Source: Haloarcula sp. CBA1127 (GTDB taxonomy: Archaea; Halobacteriota; Halobacteria; Halobacteriales; Haloarculaceae). From it: 64,000 nt of DNA. The notes under the pieces were generated by a model. That model was not told the origin of the DNA. It was given only the letters and a program-made list of their open reading frames with translations, and did no database searches. The first letter of the stretch is position 1. Each line of letters begins with the position of its first letter. The translations under genes were made by a program, and so were the position numbers. Of this stretch, positions 35,428-45,366 are shown in pieces. The stretch spans positions 620,001-684,000 of the forward strand of contig NZ_BCNB01000006.1 in assembly GCF_001485575.1 (NCBI RefSeq), read 5' to 3'.

Positions 35428-35663
35428 GTGCGGTGGGTGGCTGTCCGGGCTAAACCTCTTTTCGATTCCCCGACACCGTGGCTGACTCTCCTCTTAGACA
35501 AATATATTGTAATTGACACACATCGCTACAACACTGATGTAGCTTGTGTGATCATGCCAATTCCGGGACACAACGACATATTTGTATAATATTATTTATA
35601 ACTAGATGAGGTATTTATCTCCGTCCGATTCCAAAGTACGAACAGAGTAGTCCCTCCAAAATA

Positions 35664-36773
35664 ATGAAGGTATTACATCTGGATGACGAGCCTGATTTTG
35701 CGGATTTGACTGCCCAGTTTCTTGAACAAGAAGACGAACGGTTCGAAGTTCAAACGGCAACGAGCGGGACCGATGGTCTTGCGATTCTTCGGGCGGAGGA
35801 CATCGATTGTATCGTCTCGGACTATGATATGCCAGTAATGGACGGACTGGAGTTCTTGGCTGCAGTCCGCGAAGAGTATCCTGACCTGCCGTTCATCCTT
35901 TTTACTGGCAAAGGGAGCGAAGAGATTGCGAGTGAAGCCATTACCGCTGGCGTGACGGAATACATCCAGAAAGAGCACGGTACCGACCAGTACGCGGTTC
36001 TGGCCAATCGAATCACGAACCTTGTCGAACGCTACCGTGCCGTCCGTACAATCGACCGTAGCTACAGGGCGATGAAGACTGCCAGCGAAGGGATCAGCCT
36101 CATCGACCCGGACGGGACGTTTTCGTATGTGAACCCCGCCTTTGCGGACCTATTTGGATACGAGCAGGATGAACTGGCCGGCAAGCACTGGACAATTCTG
36201 TACCACGACGATGAAGCGGACCGGCTAGAGAACGACATCATCCCAGCGGTCAAAGAGAACGAGTACTGGTCGGGCGAAACAGTTCGACTGATGAAAGGCG
36301 GAGACAGGCTCGTTACGAACCATCGTCTGGCTCACGCTGACGACGGGGTAATCGTGTGTACAGCGCGGGACATCACCCCTGAACGGACGCAGTTGATGGG
36401 ACAGAGCACTCAGTTCGACGTTCTTATCGATGCCATGGACGACCACGCCTTCTTCACCCTTGACCACGAGGGCTACGTCACTCGTTGGAACGACGGTGCC
36501 CGACGATTCACGGGCTACGATGTGGACGAGATCCTGGGAGCGCACGTTTCGACGTTCTTCGAGGAGTCTGATCTGGCGAACAGCCTTCCCGAGCGACTCC
36601 TCGATACCGCGAAAACAGACGGGACCGTCTCCCACGAAGGGTTCCAGATCCGTCAGGACGGCACGCGCTGCTGGACGGACATGACGCTCTCTGCGAGCTT
36701 TGACGAGTCCGGAGCACTCCGGGGCTACGGGATCATCTTGAAAGAAGCCGACAGACAGCAAATACCGCAGTAA
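35664..36773 (+). CDS. response regulator with REC and two PAS domains, no kinase domain
   Basis: 369 residues. Receiver domain 1-120: acidic DDEP near 7, phospho-acceptor Asp in SDYDMP near 53, and Thr...Lys in FTGKGSEE near 83. Two PAS domains follow (about 130-245, SLIDPDGTFSYVNPAFADLFGY; and 255-365, FTLDHEGYVTRWNDGARRFTGY). No histidine-kinase or DNA-binding domain follows, so output must be through partners. Upstream (35428-35663) is AT-rich promoter sequence. Confidence 0.9.
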   Translation: MKVLHLDDEPDFADLTAQFLEQEDERFEVQTATSGTDGLAILRAEDIDCIVSDYDMPVMDGLEFLAAVREEYPDLPFILFTGKGSEEIASEAITAGVTEYIQKEHGTDQYAVLANRITNLVERYRAVRTIDRSYRAMKTASEGISLIDPDGTFSYVNPAFADLFGYEQDELAGKHWTILYHDDEADRLENDIIPAVKENEYWSGETVRLMKGGDRLVTNHRLAHADDGVIVCTARDITPERTQLMGQSTQFDVLIDAMDDHAFFTLDHEGYVTRWNDGARRFTGYDVDEILGAHVSTFFEESDLANSLPERLLDTAKTDGTVSHEGFQIRQDGTRCWTDMTLSASFDESGALRGYGIILKEADRQQIPQ

Positions 36774-36847
36774 GCGGGCATGGACGCCGGTCGATACTGT
36801 GAAGGCCGGATAGAACTGCGAATCCCACTTAGATACTACTGATCGAC

Positions 36848-37651
36848 TCAGGCTACAGCGACGCCGACGACATCGGGGACGCCCAGCGAGCGCTGTCGCC
36901 AGCCCCCCTGTCCGTCGGCGGTCGCCTCGGCGGCGGTCGCGACGAGGAAGGTCCCGTTCTCGGTGATGGCGTAGGTGTCGTCGCCGTACGTCACGTCGAC
37001 GACGCGTTCGGTGGCCGGCAACGAACAGGGCTCCCACGCACCGTTTGCCAGTTCGTACAAGCCGTCCGCCGCGGCAGCGTGGACGCGTTCGCCGTCGCTT
37101 GCAACCGCCAGATGGTGGCCCGATCGGACCTCGGTCCACTCGCCGTTCTCGCCTTCGTAGCGGTACAGCCCGCTCTCGGTCGCGGCGTAGTCGCCCGCCA
37201 CGTCGGCCACGTCCACGAGGCCGAGTCGGTCGAGTGACGGGAGGGCGTACACGCCCTCGGCCGCAGCGAGGCGGTCGCCGTCGATGGCACGGACGTCTGC
37301 GACCGCGCCGATATCCCGCCACCCACCGTCGTACCGAGCGACCCGGCTGTCGCCGGCTGCGAGCAGTCCGTCGCCGTCGTAGCCGACAGCGGTGGCCGGT
37401 CCGAACCCGGTCGGGACGAAACCGTCGTCGGTCAACACGAGCACGTCCTCGTCGGTGGCGACCGCGACTTCGCCGCTCGCGCCGGCCACGTCACGGGCAT
37501 TGCACCGCTCGCTCAGACTGAACCGCCCGATCTGGCCACCGGCCGTCTCGACCCGGGTGACGCCCAGACCCGACGCGACGTACGCGTGGGTTTCCGGGCG
37601 TTTCGCCCCGTACATCCGCTTCTCCGAGAGTGCGATGTCGTCGTCGCTCAC
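36848..37651 (-). CDS. HVO_0234-type beta-propeller protein
   Basis: 267 residues from GTG 37651 (VSDDDIALSEKRMYG). Short repeated blades appear throughout (VAVATDEDVLVLTDDG, YAATESGLYRYEG, VHAAAADGLYELANG), giving a beta-propeller. It follows hemL with 1 nt between stop and start, an arrangement I recall as conserved in haloarchaea. The function is unknown. A role in haem or porphyrin synthesis is inferred only from position. Confidence 0.75.
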   Translation of the reverse strand: MSDDDIALSEKRMYGAKRPETHAYVASGLGVTRVETAGGQIGRFSLSERCNARDVAGASGEVAVATDEDVLVLTDDGFVPTGFGPATAVGYDGDGLLAAGDSRVARYDGGWRDIGAVADVRAIDGDRLAAAEGVYALPSLDRLGLVDVADVAGDYAATESGLYRYEGENGEWTEVRSGHHLAVASDGERVHAAAADGLYELANGAWEPCSLPATERVVDVTYGDDTYAITENGTFLVATAAEATADGQGGWRQRSLGVPDVVGVAVA

Positions 37652-37652
37652 C

Positions 37653-38990
37653 TCATATCGCCTCTTTGTATGCTTCGAGCGCATTCTCTATGTCTTCACC
37701 TGTGTGGGCATCACAGATGAACTGTGACTCGAACTGGTTCGCCGTGAGGAACACGCCCTGGTCCTTCATCGCGGGCCAGAACAGCCGCTCCCATCGCTCG
37801 GTCTCGGCCTGTGTCACGTCGTGGCCGGTCTTCGGACAGTACTCGAAGCGCGGACAGGACTCCTGTTGCTGGCAGCCAGCCTCGCATTGCCCCTCAAGCG
37901 AATCTGGGCCATCACGGGTGAAGATGACCTTGAACATCGAATCTCGACCGACGACGGTGTACTCGGGCGCCTGGTCTGCGAGGATGTCCTGCAAGCCTGC
38001 CCGGAGTCGTTCGCCGAGGTCGTTGACATGGTCGTATACGTCGTGTTCAGCCGCATACCGCAACGTCTCCAAGCCGGCCGCCATCGTCACGGGGTGGCCG
38101 GAGAAGGTCCCGGACTGGAACACGTCGCCCGCGGGGGTGAACTGCTCGATGATCTCGCTTTTGCCGCCGATTGCCCCGACCGGGAAGCCGCCGCCGACGA
38201 TCTTCCCGAAGGTGGTGATGTCGGGGTCGATGTCTAATGCGCCCTGAGCACACTGGAGGCCGCCGACCCGGAAGCCGGTGATGACCTCGTCGAAGATGAG
38301 CAGGGAGCCATGGTCGTCACACAGCTGCCGGAGCGTGTCGTGGTAGCCCTCGACCGGGTGGACGATACCGTAGTTCCCGAGGATTGGTTCGGTGAGGACA
38401 GCCGCGATGTCGTCGCCGTGTTCCTCGAACACCTCGTGAGCAGCCTCCTCGTCGTTGAACGGGACTGTCAGCGTGTGTTCGGCGAAGCTTTCGGGGATAC
38501 CGGGGCTGGACGGGGCGGTGTGATCGCCTTCGCCCTCGACCAGCGTGGACTCTTGTGCGCCGTGGTAGCCGCTTTGCATCACGACGATTTTGTCCCGTCC
38601 CGTGTAGCCACGAGCCAGTCGGACCGCCGAGACGGTTGCTTCAGTCCCGCTGTTGACGAACCGCAGCATCTCGACGCTGGGGACGTGCCGGGTGACGAAC
38701 TCAGCCAGTTCGACCTCGACTTCGGTGGGTGCGCCGTACATCGGCCCTTCGGCGGCGTGTTGCTGGATGGCCGACTGCACCTGTTCGGGCAGGCTGTGGC
38801 CCAACAGGAGCGGGCCATAGCCCATGACGAAGTCGATGTAGCGGTTGCCGTCGGCGTCGATGACGTGCCCGCCGTCCCCCTTCTCAACGAAGAACGGATA
38901 GGGCCGCGTCGCTCGCACGGAGGAGTTGACGCCGCCCGACAGCACCGACAGGGCGCGGTCGTACAGCGCTCGTGACTGCTCGTGGTTCAT
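37653..38990 (-). CDS. hemL: glutamate-1-semialdehyde 2,1-aminomutase
   Basis: 445 residues. PLP enzyme turning glutamate-1-semialdehyde into 5-aminolevulinate. The PLP lysine lies in [13 protein letters not shown] near 258, and [14 protein letters not shown] binds the cofactor phosphate. A Cys-rich insertion ([17 protein letters not shown]) near 370-390 is unusual for the family and could bind metal. Next enzyme in the pathway, hemB, is at 57909-58889, in the same window but a separate operon. Confidence 0.95.
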   Translation of the reverse strand: MNHEQSRALYDRALSVLSGGVNSSVRATRPYPFFVEKGDGGHVIDADGNRYIDFVMGYGPLLLGHSLPEQVQSAIQQHAAEGPMYGAPTEVEVELAEFVTRHVPSVEMLRFVNSGTEATVSAVRLARGYTGRDKIVVMQSGYHGAQESTLVEGEGDHTAPSSPGIPESFAEHTLTVPFNDEEAAHEVFEEHGDDIAAVLTEPILGNYGIVHPVEGYHDTLRQLCDDHGSLLIFDEVITGFRVGGLQCAQGALDIDPDITTFGKIVGGGFPVGAIGGKSEIIEQFTPAGDVFQSGTFSGHPVTMAAGLETLRYAAEHDVYDHVNDLGERLRAGLQDILADQAPEYTVVGRDSMFKVIFTRDGPDSLEGQCEAGCQQQESCPRFEYCPKTGHDVTQAETERWERLFWPAMKDQGVFLTANQFESQFICDAHTGEDIENALEAYKEAI

Positions 38991-39092
38991 ACGCTGCCGT
39001 TTGGCCGCTGTCAGAAAGAAACTGTTGTTACTTCGCGGTGCCTCCGATCTAGTGGACAGATGTCACGCACTCACTACTAAAATAAGCATTTC

Positions 39093-39110
39093 GTAAAGAG
39101 TTACTGTTAT
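39093..39110 (+). promoter_or_regulatory. nas promoter box upstream of nasA
   Basis: GTAAAGAGTTACTGTTAT. A copy with one difference lies at 41452-41469 before the nitrate transporter. The first 12 bases form an inverted repeat GTAA-N4-TTAC, a plausible regulator site, and the TTAT end may overlap the TATA element. It lies about 100 nt before the nasA start. Confidence 0.7.
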
Positions 39111-39212
39111 ACAGTGTGTGTTCTTCTATGCAAACACGATAATGGCATCTGAACGTACTGTAATATCATGCCAAACTGGACAAATGGGCGTCGGAACGGC
39201 GCGTGAGGGGCT

Positions 39213-41273
39213 GTGAGCGACTGGGTGCCGACGACGTGTATGCGGTGTGCCGTGGGCTGTGGCCACATGCATCAGGGAGCTGACGAAGGGTACGGTATCG
39301 ACGCTGTTCGCGGCGACGCCGCGCATCCAGTCAGCCAGGGTCTCGTCTGTGCACGTGGCCTCCGGGAGAGCAAAGACCCCGACGGGGAGTGGCTCACCCG
39401 GCCGATGGTCCGCAGTGGCGGCGAACTCCGCCAGACCCAGTGGGACGTGGCGCTGGCTCGCGCCGTCGAGGGCCTCCAAGCCGCCCACCAGCAGGACCCT
39501 GACTCCGTCGCGGTACTGGGTAGCGGCCAGCAGACAAACGAAGCGGCATACGCGCTGGGGAAGGTCGCCCGCGGCGGCTTCGGCACAACGAACTATGATG
39601 CCAACACGACGCTGTGCATGGCGAGTGCCGTCACCGCCTACTATCAGGCCTTCGGCAGCGACGCGCCGCCGTGTACCTACGCCGACATCAGCGATGCCGA
39701 CCGACACGTCGTCTGGGGGGCGAACCCGGCAGTCGCCCACCCCGTGCTGTTCCGCTGGATTCAGCAGTCCGCCGACGAGGACGGCGTCGAAATCATCGTC
39801 GTCGACCCCGTCCGCTCCGAGACGGCGGAGAACTCCGAACACCACGTCGCGCCTGCTCCGGGCAAGGACCTCGCGCTGGCCCGAGCCGTGCTCGCAAGAA
39901 TCGTCGAGACGGGTCGGGTCGACCGCGAGTTCGTCGACGAGGCGACCGACGGGTTCGAGGATCTGCTCGCGACGCTGCCCGACGCCACGGACGCGGCCGC
40001 CGAGGCCGGCGTCGAGATGGCCCAGGTGGACCTGCTGGCCGACGCGATGGACCAGCAGGCGCTCATCTACTGGGGCATGGGCATCAATCAGCACGTTCAG
40101 GGGACCGAGACCGCCCGGGCGCTCATCGACCTGACGCTGGCGACGGGGAACCTCCGGCCCGGCGGCGGTCCGTTCTCGCTGACCGGCCAGGCCAATTCGA
40201 TGGGGACCCGCATCTGCTCCTCGAAGGGCTCCTGGCCCGGCCAGCGGGCTTTCGAGGACCCGGACCACCGCCGCCTCGTCGCCGACCACTGGGATGTGCC
40301 GGTGGACCGCCTCCCCGACGACACCGGCCCCGGTCCGGTTGGGATGCTCGAAGCCGAGCCAGACGCCGTCTGGGCCGTTGCCACGAACCCCGTCGCCGGG
40401 ATGCCCGAGGCTGACTCGGTCCGCGAGGCACTCGAAGACGCTTTCGTCGTCGTACAGGACGCCTTCCACACCGAAACGACGGAGATTGCCGACGTGGTCT
40501 TGCCGGCCGCGACGTGGGGCGAAAGCGACGGGACGACGACGAACATGGAGCGGACTATCTCCCGCGTCCGGTCGGCCACCGACCTACCAAGCGGTGTCAG
40601 GCCGGATCTGGACATCATCGCCACCATCGGCTCGCGACTGTTTCCCGGCCTGTTCAAGAGCACGTCCCCGGACCCGTCGGCCGTGTTCGACGAATTCACT
40701 GCCCTCACCGAGGGGACAGTTGCTGACTGCTCGGGCATCACCTACGAGCGCCTCGACGACAGCCACGCCGTGCGGTGGCCCGCGCCCGACGACGACAGCG
40801 CCGGTGGCTACCGCTACCACGACGACGAGTCGTGGTCGTTCCCGACCCCGTCCGGCCGCGCACAGTTCTCGACCGGCCGCCAAGGGTCGCTCCCGGAACC
40901 GACCGACGAGGACTACCCGCTGACCCTGACGACCGCCCGCGAGGCCGACGGGTACAACACCGGCGTCCGATCCCGCGGCGGCGAGGCCGGGCCGCTGGTG
41001 GCCCGAATCCACCCCGAAACGGTCGCGGAACACAGCGAACTCGTCACCGACGAGACACTGACCGTCGAGACCCGTCGCGGCTCTGCGACAGTCGACATCG
41101 ACCGCGATGAGGGCGTCCCCCGCGGGATGGTGTGGCTCCCGATTCACCATCCGGCGACGAACCGGCTGACGCTTTCGGACCGGGACCCCCAGTCTGACGA
41201 GCCGAACTTCAAGCAGTGTGCTGCTCGCCTCGTCGCCCCAGAGGCCGAACTGCCGCCGGCCACGGCCGACTGA
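39213..41273 (+). CDS. nasA: assimilatory nitrate reductase, molybdopterin subunit
   Basis: 686 residues from GTG 39213. The N-terminal cluster ligands are Cys9, Cys12, Cys16 and Cys46 (C-x2-C-x3-C-x29-C) for a [4Fe-4S]. The molybdopterin oxidoreductase domain follows (GANPAVAHPV, VVDPVRSETAE, GQANSMG), and a dinucleotide-binding domain ends the protein (GRAQFSTGR, PLTLTTAREADGYNTG). It reduces nitrate to nitrite with electrons from ferredoxin. No Tat signal is present, so the enzyme is cytoplasmic, consistent with assimilation. A short upstream frame (39184-39216) overlaps its GTG start. Confidence 0.92.
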   Translation: MSDWVPTTCMRCAVGCGHMHQGADEGYGIDAVRGDAAHPVSQGLVCARGLRESKDPDGEWLTRPMVRSGGELRQTQWDVALARAVEGLQAAHQQDPDSVAVLGSGQQTNEAAYALGKVARGGFGTTNYDANTTLCMASAVTAYYQAFGSDAPPCTYADISDADRHVVWGANPAVAHPVLFRWIQQSADEDGVEIIVVDPVRSETAENSEHHVAPAPGKDLALARAVLARIVETGRVDREFVDEATDGFEDLLATLPDATDAAAEAGVEMAQVDLLADAMDQQALIYWGMGINQHVQGTETARALIDLTLATGNLRPGGGPFSLTGQANSMGTRICSSKGSWPGQRAFEDPDHRRLVADHWDVPVDRLPDDTGPGPVGMLEAEPDAVWAVATNPVAGMPEADSVREALEDAFVVVQDAFHTETTEIADVVLPAATWGESDGTTTNMERTISRVRSATDLPSGVRPDLDIIATIGSRLFPGLFKSTSPDPSAVFDEFTALTEGTVADCSGITYERLDDSHAVRWPAPDDDSAGGYRYHDDESWSFPTPSGRAQFSTGRQGSLPEPTDEDYPLTLTTAREADGYNTGVRSRGGEAGPLVARIHPETVAEHSELVTDETLTVETRRGSATVDIDRDEGVPRGMVWLPIHHPATNRLTLSDRDPQSDEPNFKQCAARLVAPEAELPPATAD

Positions 41274-41451
41274 GCGTCTGTCGGGCGCAGCCCCGACGGG
41301 AAACCAACACACGGCTCTCGGAACTCGCTCGAGTCACTCCAAATATGTCCAGTTATTCCCGCATCCGCTGGGCGTTCAATGTCCTTAAACAGGGGATATC
41401 CGATGATATATTTGCGGTCTATCCACTCAGGCGGACTGGAATAGCCGTTCT

Positions 41452-41469
41452 GTAAAGGGTTACTGTTAT
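41452..41469 (+). promoter_or_regulatory. nas promoter box upstream of the nitrate transporter
   Basis: GTAAAGGGTTACTGTTAT, differing from the nasA copy at one position. It lies in the 320-bp gap 41274-41593, about 125 nt before the transporter start, and implies that nasA and the transporter are controlled by the same regulator from separate promoters. The rest of this gap shows AT-rich sequence and no supported gene. Confidence 0.7.
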
Positions 41470-41593
41470 TAAATGGTGGGACTTTCGGACTCTATGTACT
41501 GATGTGGGCACACATCCAAAATAAAATCGAATTGGTGGACAAAATCTCGCTAATAATCGTGAATGATGGTCAGTCCGTAACCGAGGTGTCGGC

Positions 41594-42916
41594 ATGGGAC
41601 TGATCAAGATGACGAAGTACCGGACGCTGCTGCTGGCGACCATTGGCTTCAATTTCTCGTTTCTCATCTGGTTCTCCTTTGCGCCGTTTACCGGCCCGAT
41701 GGCCGAGGAGTTCGGACTGTCGACGGCGGAAATCGGTATCCTTGCGAGTTCGGCCATCTGGATGGCACCGTTCGGCCGGATGCTCACCGGGTGGCTCTCA
41801 GATAAGTTCGGCGCGCCGGCCATCTTCGCCATCGTGCTGGCGTACGTCGGCGTGTTCTCGATCGGGAGCGCCTTCGCACAGGACTACTCCGTGTTCTTCG
41901 TGTTGCGACTCATCGTGGCGACGGCCGGCATCACGTTCGTCATCGGCATCCAGCACGTCGCCGAGTGGTTCGAGGAGGAGAACCTCGGGCTGGCAGAGGG
42001 TATCTACGCCGGCGTCGGGAACGCCGGTGCCGCCGGCGGCGCGCTGATTCTCCCTCGCGTGTTCGGGTCCGGGTGGAACGGGCCGCTGTTCTCGACGAAC
42101 TGGCGAGCCGCGTTCTTCTACACCGGCATCGTCTCCATCCTCCTCGCAATCGCCTACTACACGCTCGGCGAGGCCGCGAAGACCGAGGCGAAACGCCAGG
42201 CGACCAAGGAGGATACCAACTTCAAAGGCTGGCTGCACACGGCCACGCGATACGGCACTGTTGTCCTCGCCGCCGCGTACATCATGTCCTTCGGCCTCGA
42301 ACTGTCGATGAACGGGTGGCTCGCCACCTACTACCGCGAGGCGTTCAACCAGGACAACCTCGTCATCGCGAGTACTTTCGCCGCGACGTTCTCGATTGCA
42401 GCGGGACTGCTCCGGCCGTTCGGTGGCTACGGCAGCGACCTGCTGGCCCGCAAGGAGAAGAACATCCTGCCCTTTTTCGAGGGCCAGTACCGCGAACAGT
42501 GGACGTTCCTCGGACTCTGTTTCATCGTGGTGATGATGTTCGCTATGACGCTGGCCGGCCTCTCTGGGGTGCTGCTGAACGCTGTCGTCATCGGCTTCCT
42601 CGTGGGCACGGGCTGTGCCTGGGCTGAGGGCGCTATCTTCGCGCAGGTGCCTGCGATGTTCCCGAACGACTCGGGCTCTGTTGCGGGTGTCGTCGGCGGC
42701 GTCGGCACTGTCGGTGGGATTGTCTACCCGCTGTTTTACTCCGCGCCGTGGCTGGCGAACCTCCACCTGGGGTATTCCGTGGCCGCTGTCACGATGATAC
42801 CCATCGTCGCCCTGTCGGCGTGGGTGTTCCGACCGGAGATTGCGAAAATCGCTAACGCGGCCGGCTTCGTCGGAAGCACGCAGGAAGGCACCACCGTCGC
42901 CTCCGGCGACGACTGA
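41594..42916 (+). CDS. nitrate/nitrite MFS transporter (NarK/NasB-type)
   Basis: 440 residues, about twelve membrane helices. The NNP-family pattern is visible: [13 protein letters not shown] between helices 2 and 3, and glycine-rich helices [11 protein letters not shown] (helix 5) and [14 protein letters not shown] (helix 11), which are the nitrate signature segments. It lies between nasA and nasD and brings nitrate into the cell. Start ATG 41594 ([23 protein letters not shown] in part) leads into helix 1. Confidence 0.92.
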   Translation: MGLIKMTKYRTLLLATIGFNFSFLIWFSFAPFTGPMAEEFGLSTAEIGILASSAIWMAPFGRMLTGWLSDKFGAPAIFAIVLAYVGVFSIGSAFAQDYSVFFVLRLIVATAGITFVIGIQHVAEWFEEENLGLAEGIYAGVGNAGAAGGALILPRVFGSGWNGPLFSTNWRAAFFYTGIVSILLAIAYYTLGEAAKTEAKRQATKEDTNFKGWLHTATRYGTVVLAAAYIMSFGLELSMNGWLATYYREAFNQDNLVIASTFAATFSIAAGLLRPFGGYGSDLLARKEKNILPFFEGQYREQWTFLGLCFIVVMMFAMTLAGLSGVLLNAVVIGFLVGTGCAWAEGAIFAQVPAMFPNDSGSVAGVVGGVGTVGGIVYPLFYSAPWLANLHLGYSVAAVTMIPIVALSAWVFRPEIAKIANAAGFVGSTQEGTTVASGDD

Positions 42917-43336
42917 CCCCCTACGGTCTCTCGTTTACTTCACGCGCGTTCACTGCTACAGCCGCTGCGTTACGTGTCGCGTCCGTCCGGTCTGGTTTGG
43001 CGCACGCGCGACTGACACCTCAGTTCTACGGGTCCACCCCGGTTGGGCGACCTATCCTCAGGTCGCGTCTCTGAAATCGAGTTCCAGCGCTCGGCCGGCC
43101 AATCGCCTGCAGTACTGCGGTTTTATCCCTTTCGACGGTGTGGTGTATAACTTCTTTAAATACCTCCCAGACGGTATAATTCTGGACAGCTGTTTCCGAA
43201 CCCACTCATACTCTTTACTTCTTTAACGATTAGGGTTATAAGACAGCAAGCTGAGTAATTAGACGTGAATTAGCGGACATTCAGATACCTATGGGAGATA
43301 AAAAACCACATCTATCAAGAGCGAGGGGGCGCGAAG
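42917..43336. other. intergenic region upstream of nasD
   Basis: 420 bp with no supported gene. AT-rich stretches (TTTAAATACC near 43158, TTTAACGATTAGGG near 43222, GGAGATAAAAAACC near 43295) are candidate promoter elements for nasD. The 18-bp nas box found twice nearby is not present here. Confidence 0.45.
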
Positions 43337-45103
43337 ATGGCACATAAAAAAGAGGAGTACAAGGCGGAGCTGTACGGTGATGAAGTACGGGAGAAACTAG
43401 AGGAGTTCGCCGAGAAAGGCTGGGACTCTATTCCCGAGGACGAACGCGAGAAGTGGTTCTCGCGGTTCAAGTTCTGGGGTGTCTTCCACCACCGCGGCGG
43501 ACAAGAGTCGTACTTCATGATGCGGCTGACAAATTGCGGCGGCGTTTTGGAGCCCGACCAGCTCCGGGCTATCGGCGAAGTTGCCCGCGACTACGCGAAG
43601 GGGCCGGCGGAGAACCCCGAGTTCGGGAACGGCTGGATTGATTTCACGACGCGACAGTCCATCCAACTGCACTGGCTCAAGCTAGAGGACATCCCGGAGA
43701 TCTGGGAGAAACTCGAAGCTGTCGGTGTCTCCTCGCGCTCGGCGGGTGGGGATACAATGCGAAATATCTCCGGCTGTCCGGTCGCCGGCAAGGCCGAGGA
43801 GTACGTCGCATCCCGCCCGATTCTGGACGAGATTCAGGAAACCATCCGCGACGATAACGACCTGGCCAACATGCCCCGGAAGTTCAACATCTCGGTGACG
43901 GGGTGCAAGCAGGGGTGTGCACAGGACAGCATCAACGACATCGGGCTGGAGCCGGCCCACAAATTCATTGACGGCGAGGAAGTCGAGGGGTTCAACGTCC
44001 GCGTCGGCGGCGGCCTCGGCGGTCGCGAACCCCGCGAGGCCCGTCCGCTCGACCTGTTCATCCGGCCCGAACACGCCGTCGAGACAGTCCGGGCCTTCGT
44101 CGAGTACTACCACGAGGCTGGCAACCGTCAGAACCGCTCGAAGAACCGCGCCCGGTTTTTCGTCGACGAACACGGGACCGACGCTATCCGCGCGGAACTC
44201 GACGAGCGGCTGGAGTTCGAGTTCGAAACCGCCGGCACCGACTTCCGCGGGGAATACACGTACAACGCCGGCAAATCGGCCGAACACGGCGCCCACGACC
44301 ACGTCGGCGTCTACGACCAGCAAGACGGGAAGAACTACGTCGGGCTCTCGGTGCCCGTGGGTCGACTCGCCGCCGAGGACGCCATCGAACTCGCGGACCT
44401 CGCTGACGCCTACGGCTCCGGCGAAGTGCGCTTGTCCCGCCGACAGAACCCGCTCATCATGGACGTACCCGACGGGAACCTCTCGAATCTCCTCAACGAG
44501 CCGCTACTGGACAAACACTCGCCCGAGCCGAACCCGTTTGTTCAGGGGGCGATGGCCTGTACCGGAACGGAGTTCTGCTCGCTCGCGCTCACGGAGACGA
44601 AGGCGCGCATGGCCCGCCTGCTCCGCTGGCTCGGCGACAACGTCGACGTGCCCGATGATGTGGACCGCATCAAGATGCACTTCTCGGGCTGTACGGCTGA
44701 CTGCGGCCAGGCGATGACAGCCGACATCGGCTTACAGGGGATGCGCGCCCGCAAGGACGGCCAGATGGTCGAAGCCGTCGATATCGGTGTCGGCGGCGGT
44801 ATCGGCGCGGAGCCGACGTTCATCGAGTGGGTCCGCCAGCGCGTCCCCGCAGACGAAGTCCCGGGGATGATCGCCAACATCGTCGAGGCCTACGCCGCGC
44901 TCCGCTCGGAGGGCCAGACGTTCCGGGAGTGGGTCGATGCCACCGGCCACGAGACAATCGTCGAACTGGCCGAACCCCACGAGGTCGAGGGGTACACCGA
45001 CCCGTGTCTGGCCGACGGCAAGCAATCGTGGTACCCCTTCGACGACGGCGACAGCCCGGCCCCGACCGACGCCGAGGGCCAGCCGATTTCGGCGGACGAC
45101 TAA
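43337..45103 (+). CDS. nasD: ferredoxin-dependent nitrite reductase
   Basis: 588 residues. Two nitrite/sulfite reductase ferredoxin-like halves are present, and the four cysteines for the sirohaem-coupled [4Fe-4S] are in ACTGTEFC near 408-414 and SGCTADCGQ near 451-456. The arginine-rich MRNISGCPVAGKAEEY region and SVTGCKQGC bind sirohaem. It reduces nitrite to ammonium in six electrons, completing nitrate assimilation. Nitrite reductases of this class can be hard to tell from sulfite reductase, but the nas context decides it. Confidence 0.93.
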   Translation: MAHKKEEYKAELYGDEVREKLEEFAEKGWDSIPEDEREKWFSRFKFWGVFHHRGGQESYFMMRLTNCGGVLEPDQLRAIGEVARDYAKGPAENPEFGNGWIDFTTRQSIQLHWLKLEDIPEIWEKLEAVGVSSRSAGGDTMRNISGCPVAGKAEEYVASRPILDEIQETIRDDNDLANMPRKFNISVTGCKQGCAQDSINDIGLEPAHKFIDGEEVEGFNVRVGGGLGGREPREARPLDLFIRPEHAVETVRAFVEYYHEAGNRQNRSKNRARFFVDEHGTDAIRAELDERLEFEFETAGTDFRGEYTYNAGKSAEHGAHDHVGVYDQQDGKNYVGLSVPVGRLAAEDAIELADLADAYGSGEVRLSRRQNPLIMDVPDGNLSNLLNEPLLDKHSPEPNPFVQGAMACTGTEFCSLALTETKARMARLLRWLGDNVDVPDDVDRIKMHFSGCTADCGQAMTADIGLQGMRARKDGQMVEAVDIGVGGGIGAEPTFIEWVRQRVPADEVPGMIANIVEAYAALRSEGQTFREWVDATGHETIVELAEPHEVEGYTDPCLADGKQSWYPFDDGDSPAPTDAEGQPISADD

Positions 45104-45105
45104 CC

Positions 45106-45207
45106 ATGGCTGAGACAGACTGTCCGACCGACCACGACGGTGACGACCCGTCGGAATCCGCGGTCAAGGGGGTGGCATACGACGCAGCACCGGAGCTACT
45201 GGAGTAA
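45106..45207 (+). CDS. 33-residue acidic protein after nasD
   Basis: Starts 2 nt after the nasD stop (TAACCATGG) and encodes a short acidic peptide (MAETDCPTDHDGDDP...KGVAYDAAPELLE). No motif beyond one Cys. Its tight spacing and halophile-like composition suggest it is translated with nasD, but nothing else supports a function. Confidence 0.5.
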   Translation: MAETDCPTDHDGDDPSESAVKGVAYDAAPELLE

Positions 45208-45366
45208 CGCGGCCCCGGCTCCGAACAGCTGGATACGCCGACGTGACGTGCCCGTTTCAGGGCGCGTCCGTCTGCCTCTGACAGTTGGGGACTGCTTGTG
45301 TCCAGTCCCCGCTCGGTTCTCCGTTTTCCGTATTTTCCGTTGTACAGTCGTCGCTGTGCGCTGGCT

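Noticed and set aside
39184-39216. 10-codon frame ending on the nasA start
   Set aside because: Too short to support; noted only for the GTGA overlap.
41345-41455. 36-codon frame before the nitrate transporter
   Set aside because: Its end runs into the nas promoter box, so the sequence is better explained as regulatory.
43141-43336. Search for a third nas box before nasD
   Set aside because: AT-rich promoter-like strings are present but none matches the 18-bp box.
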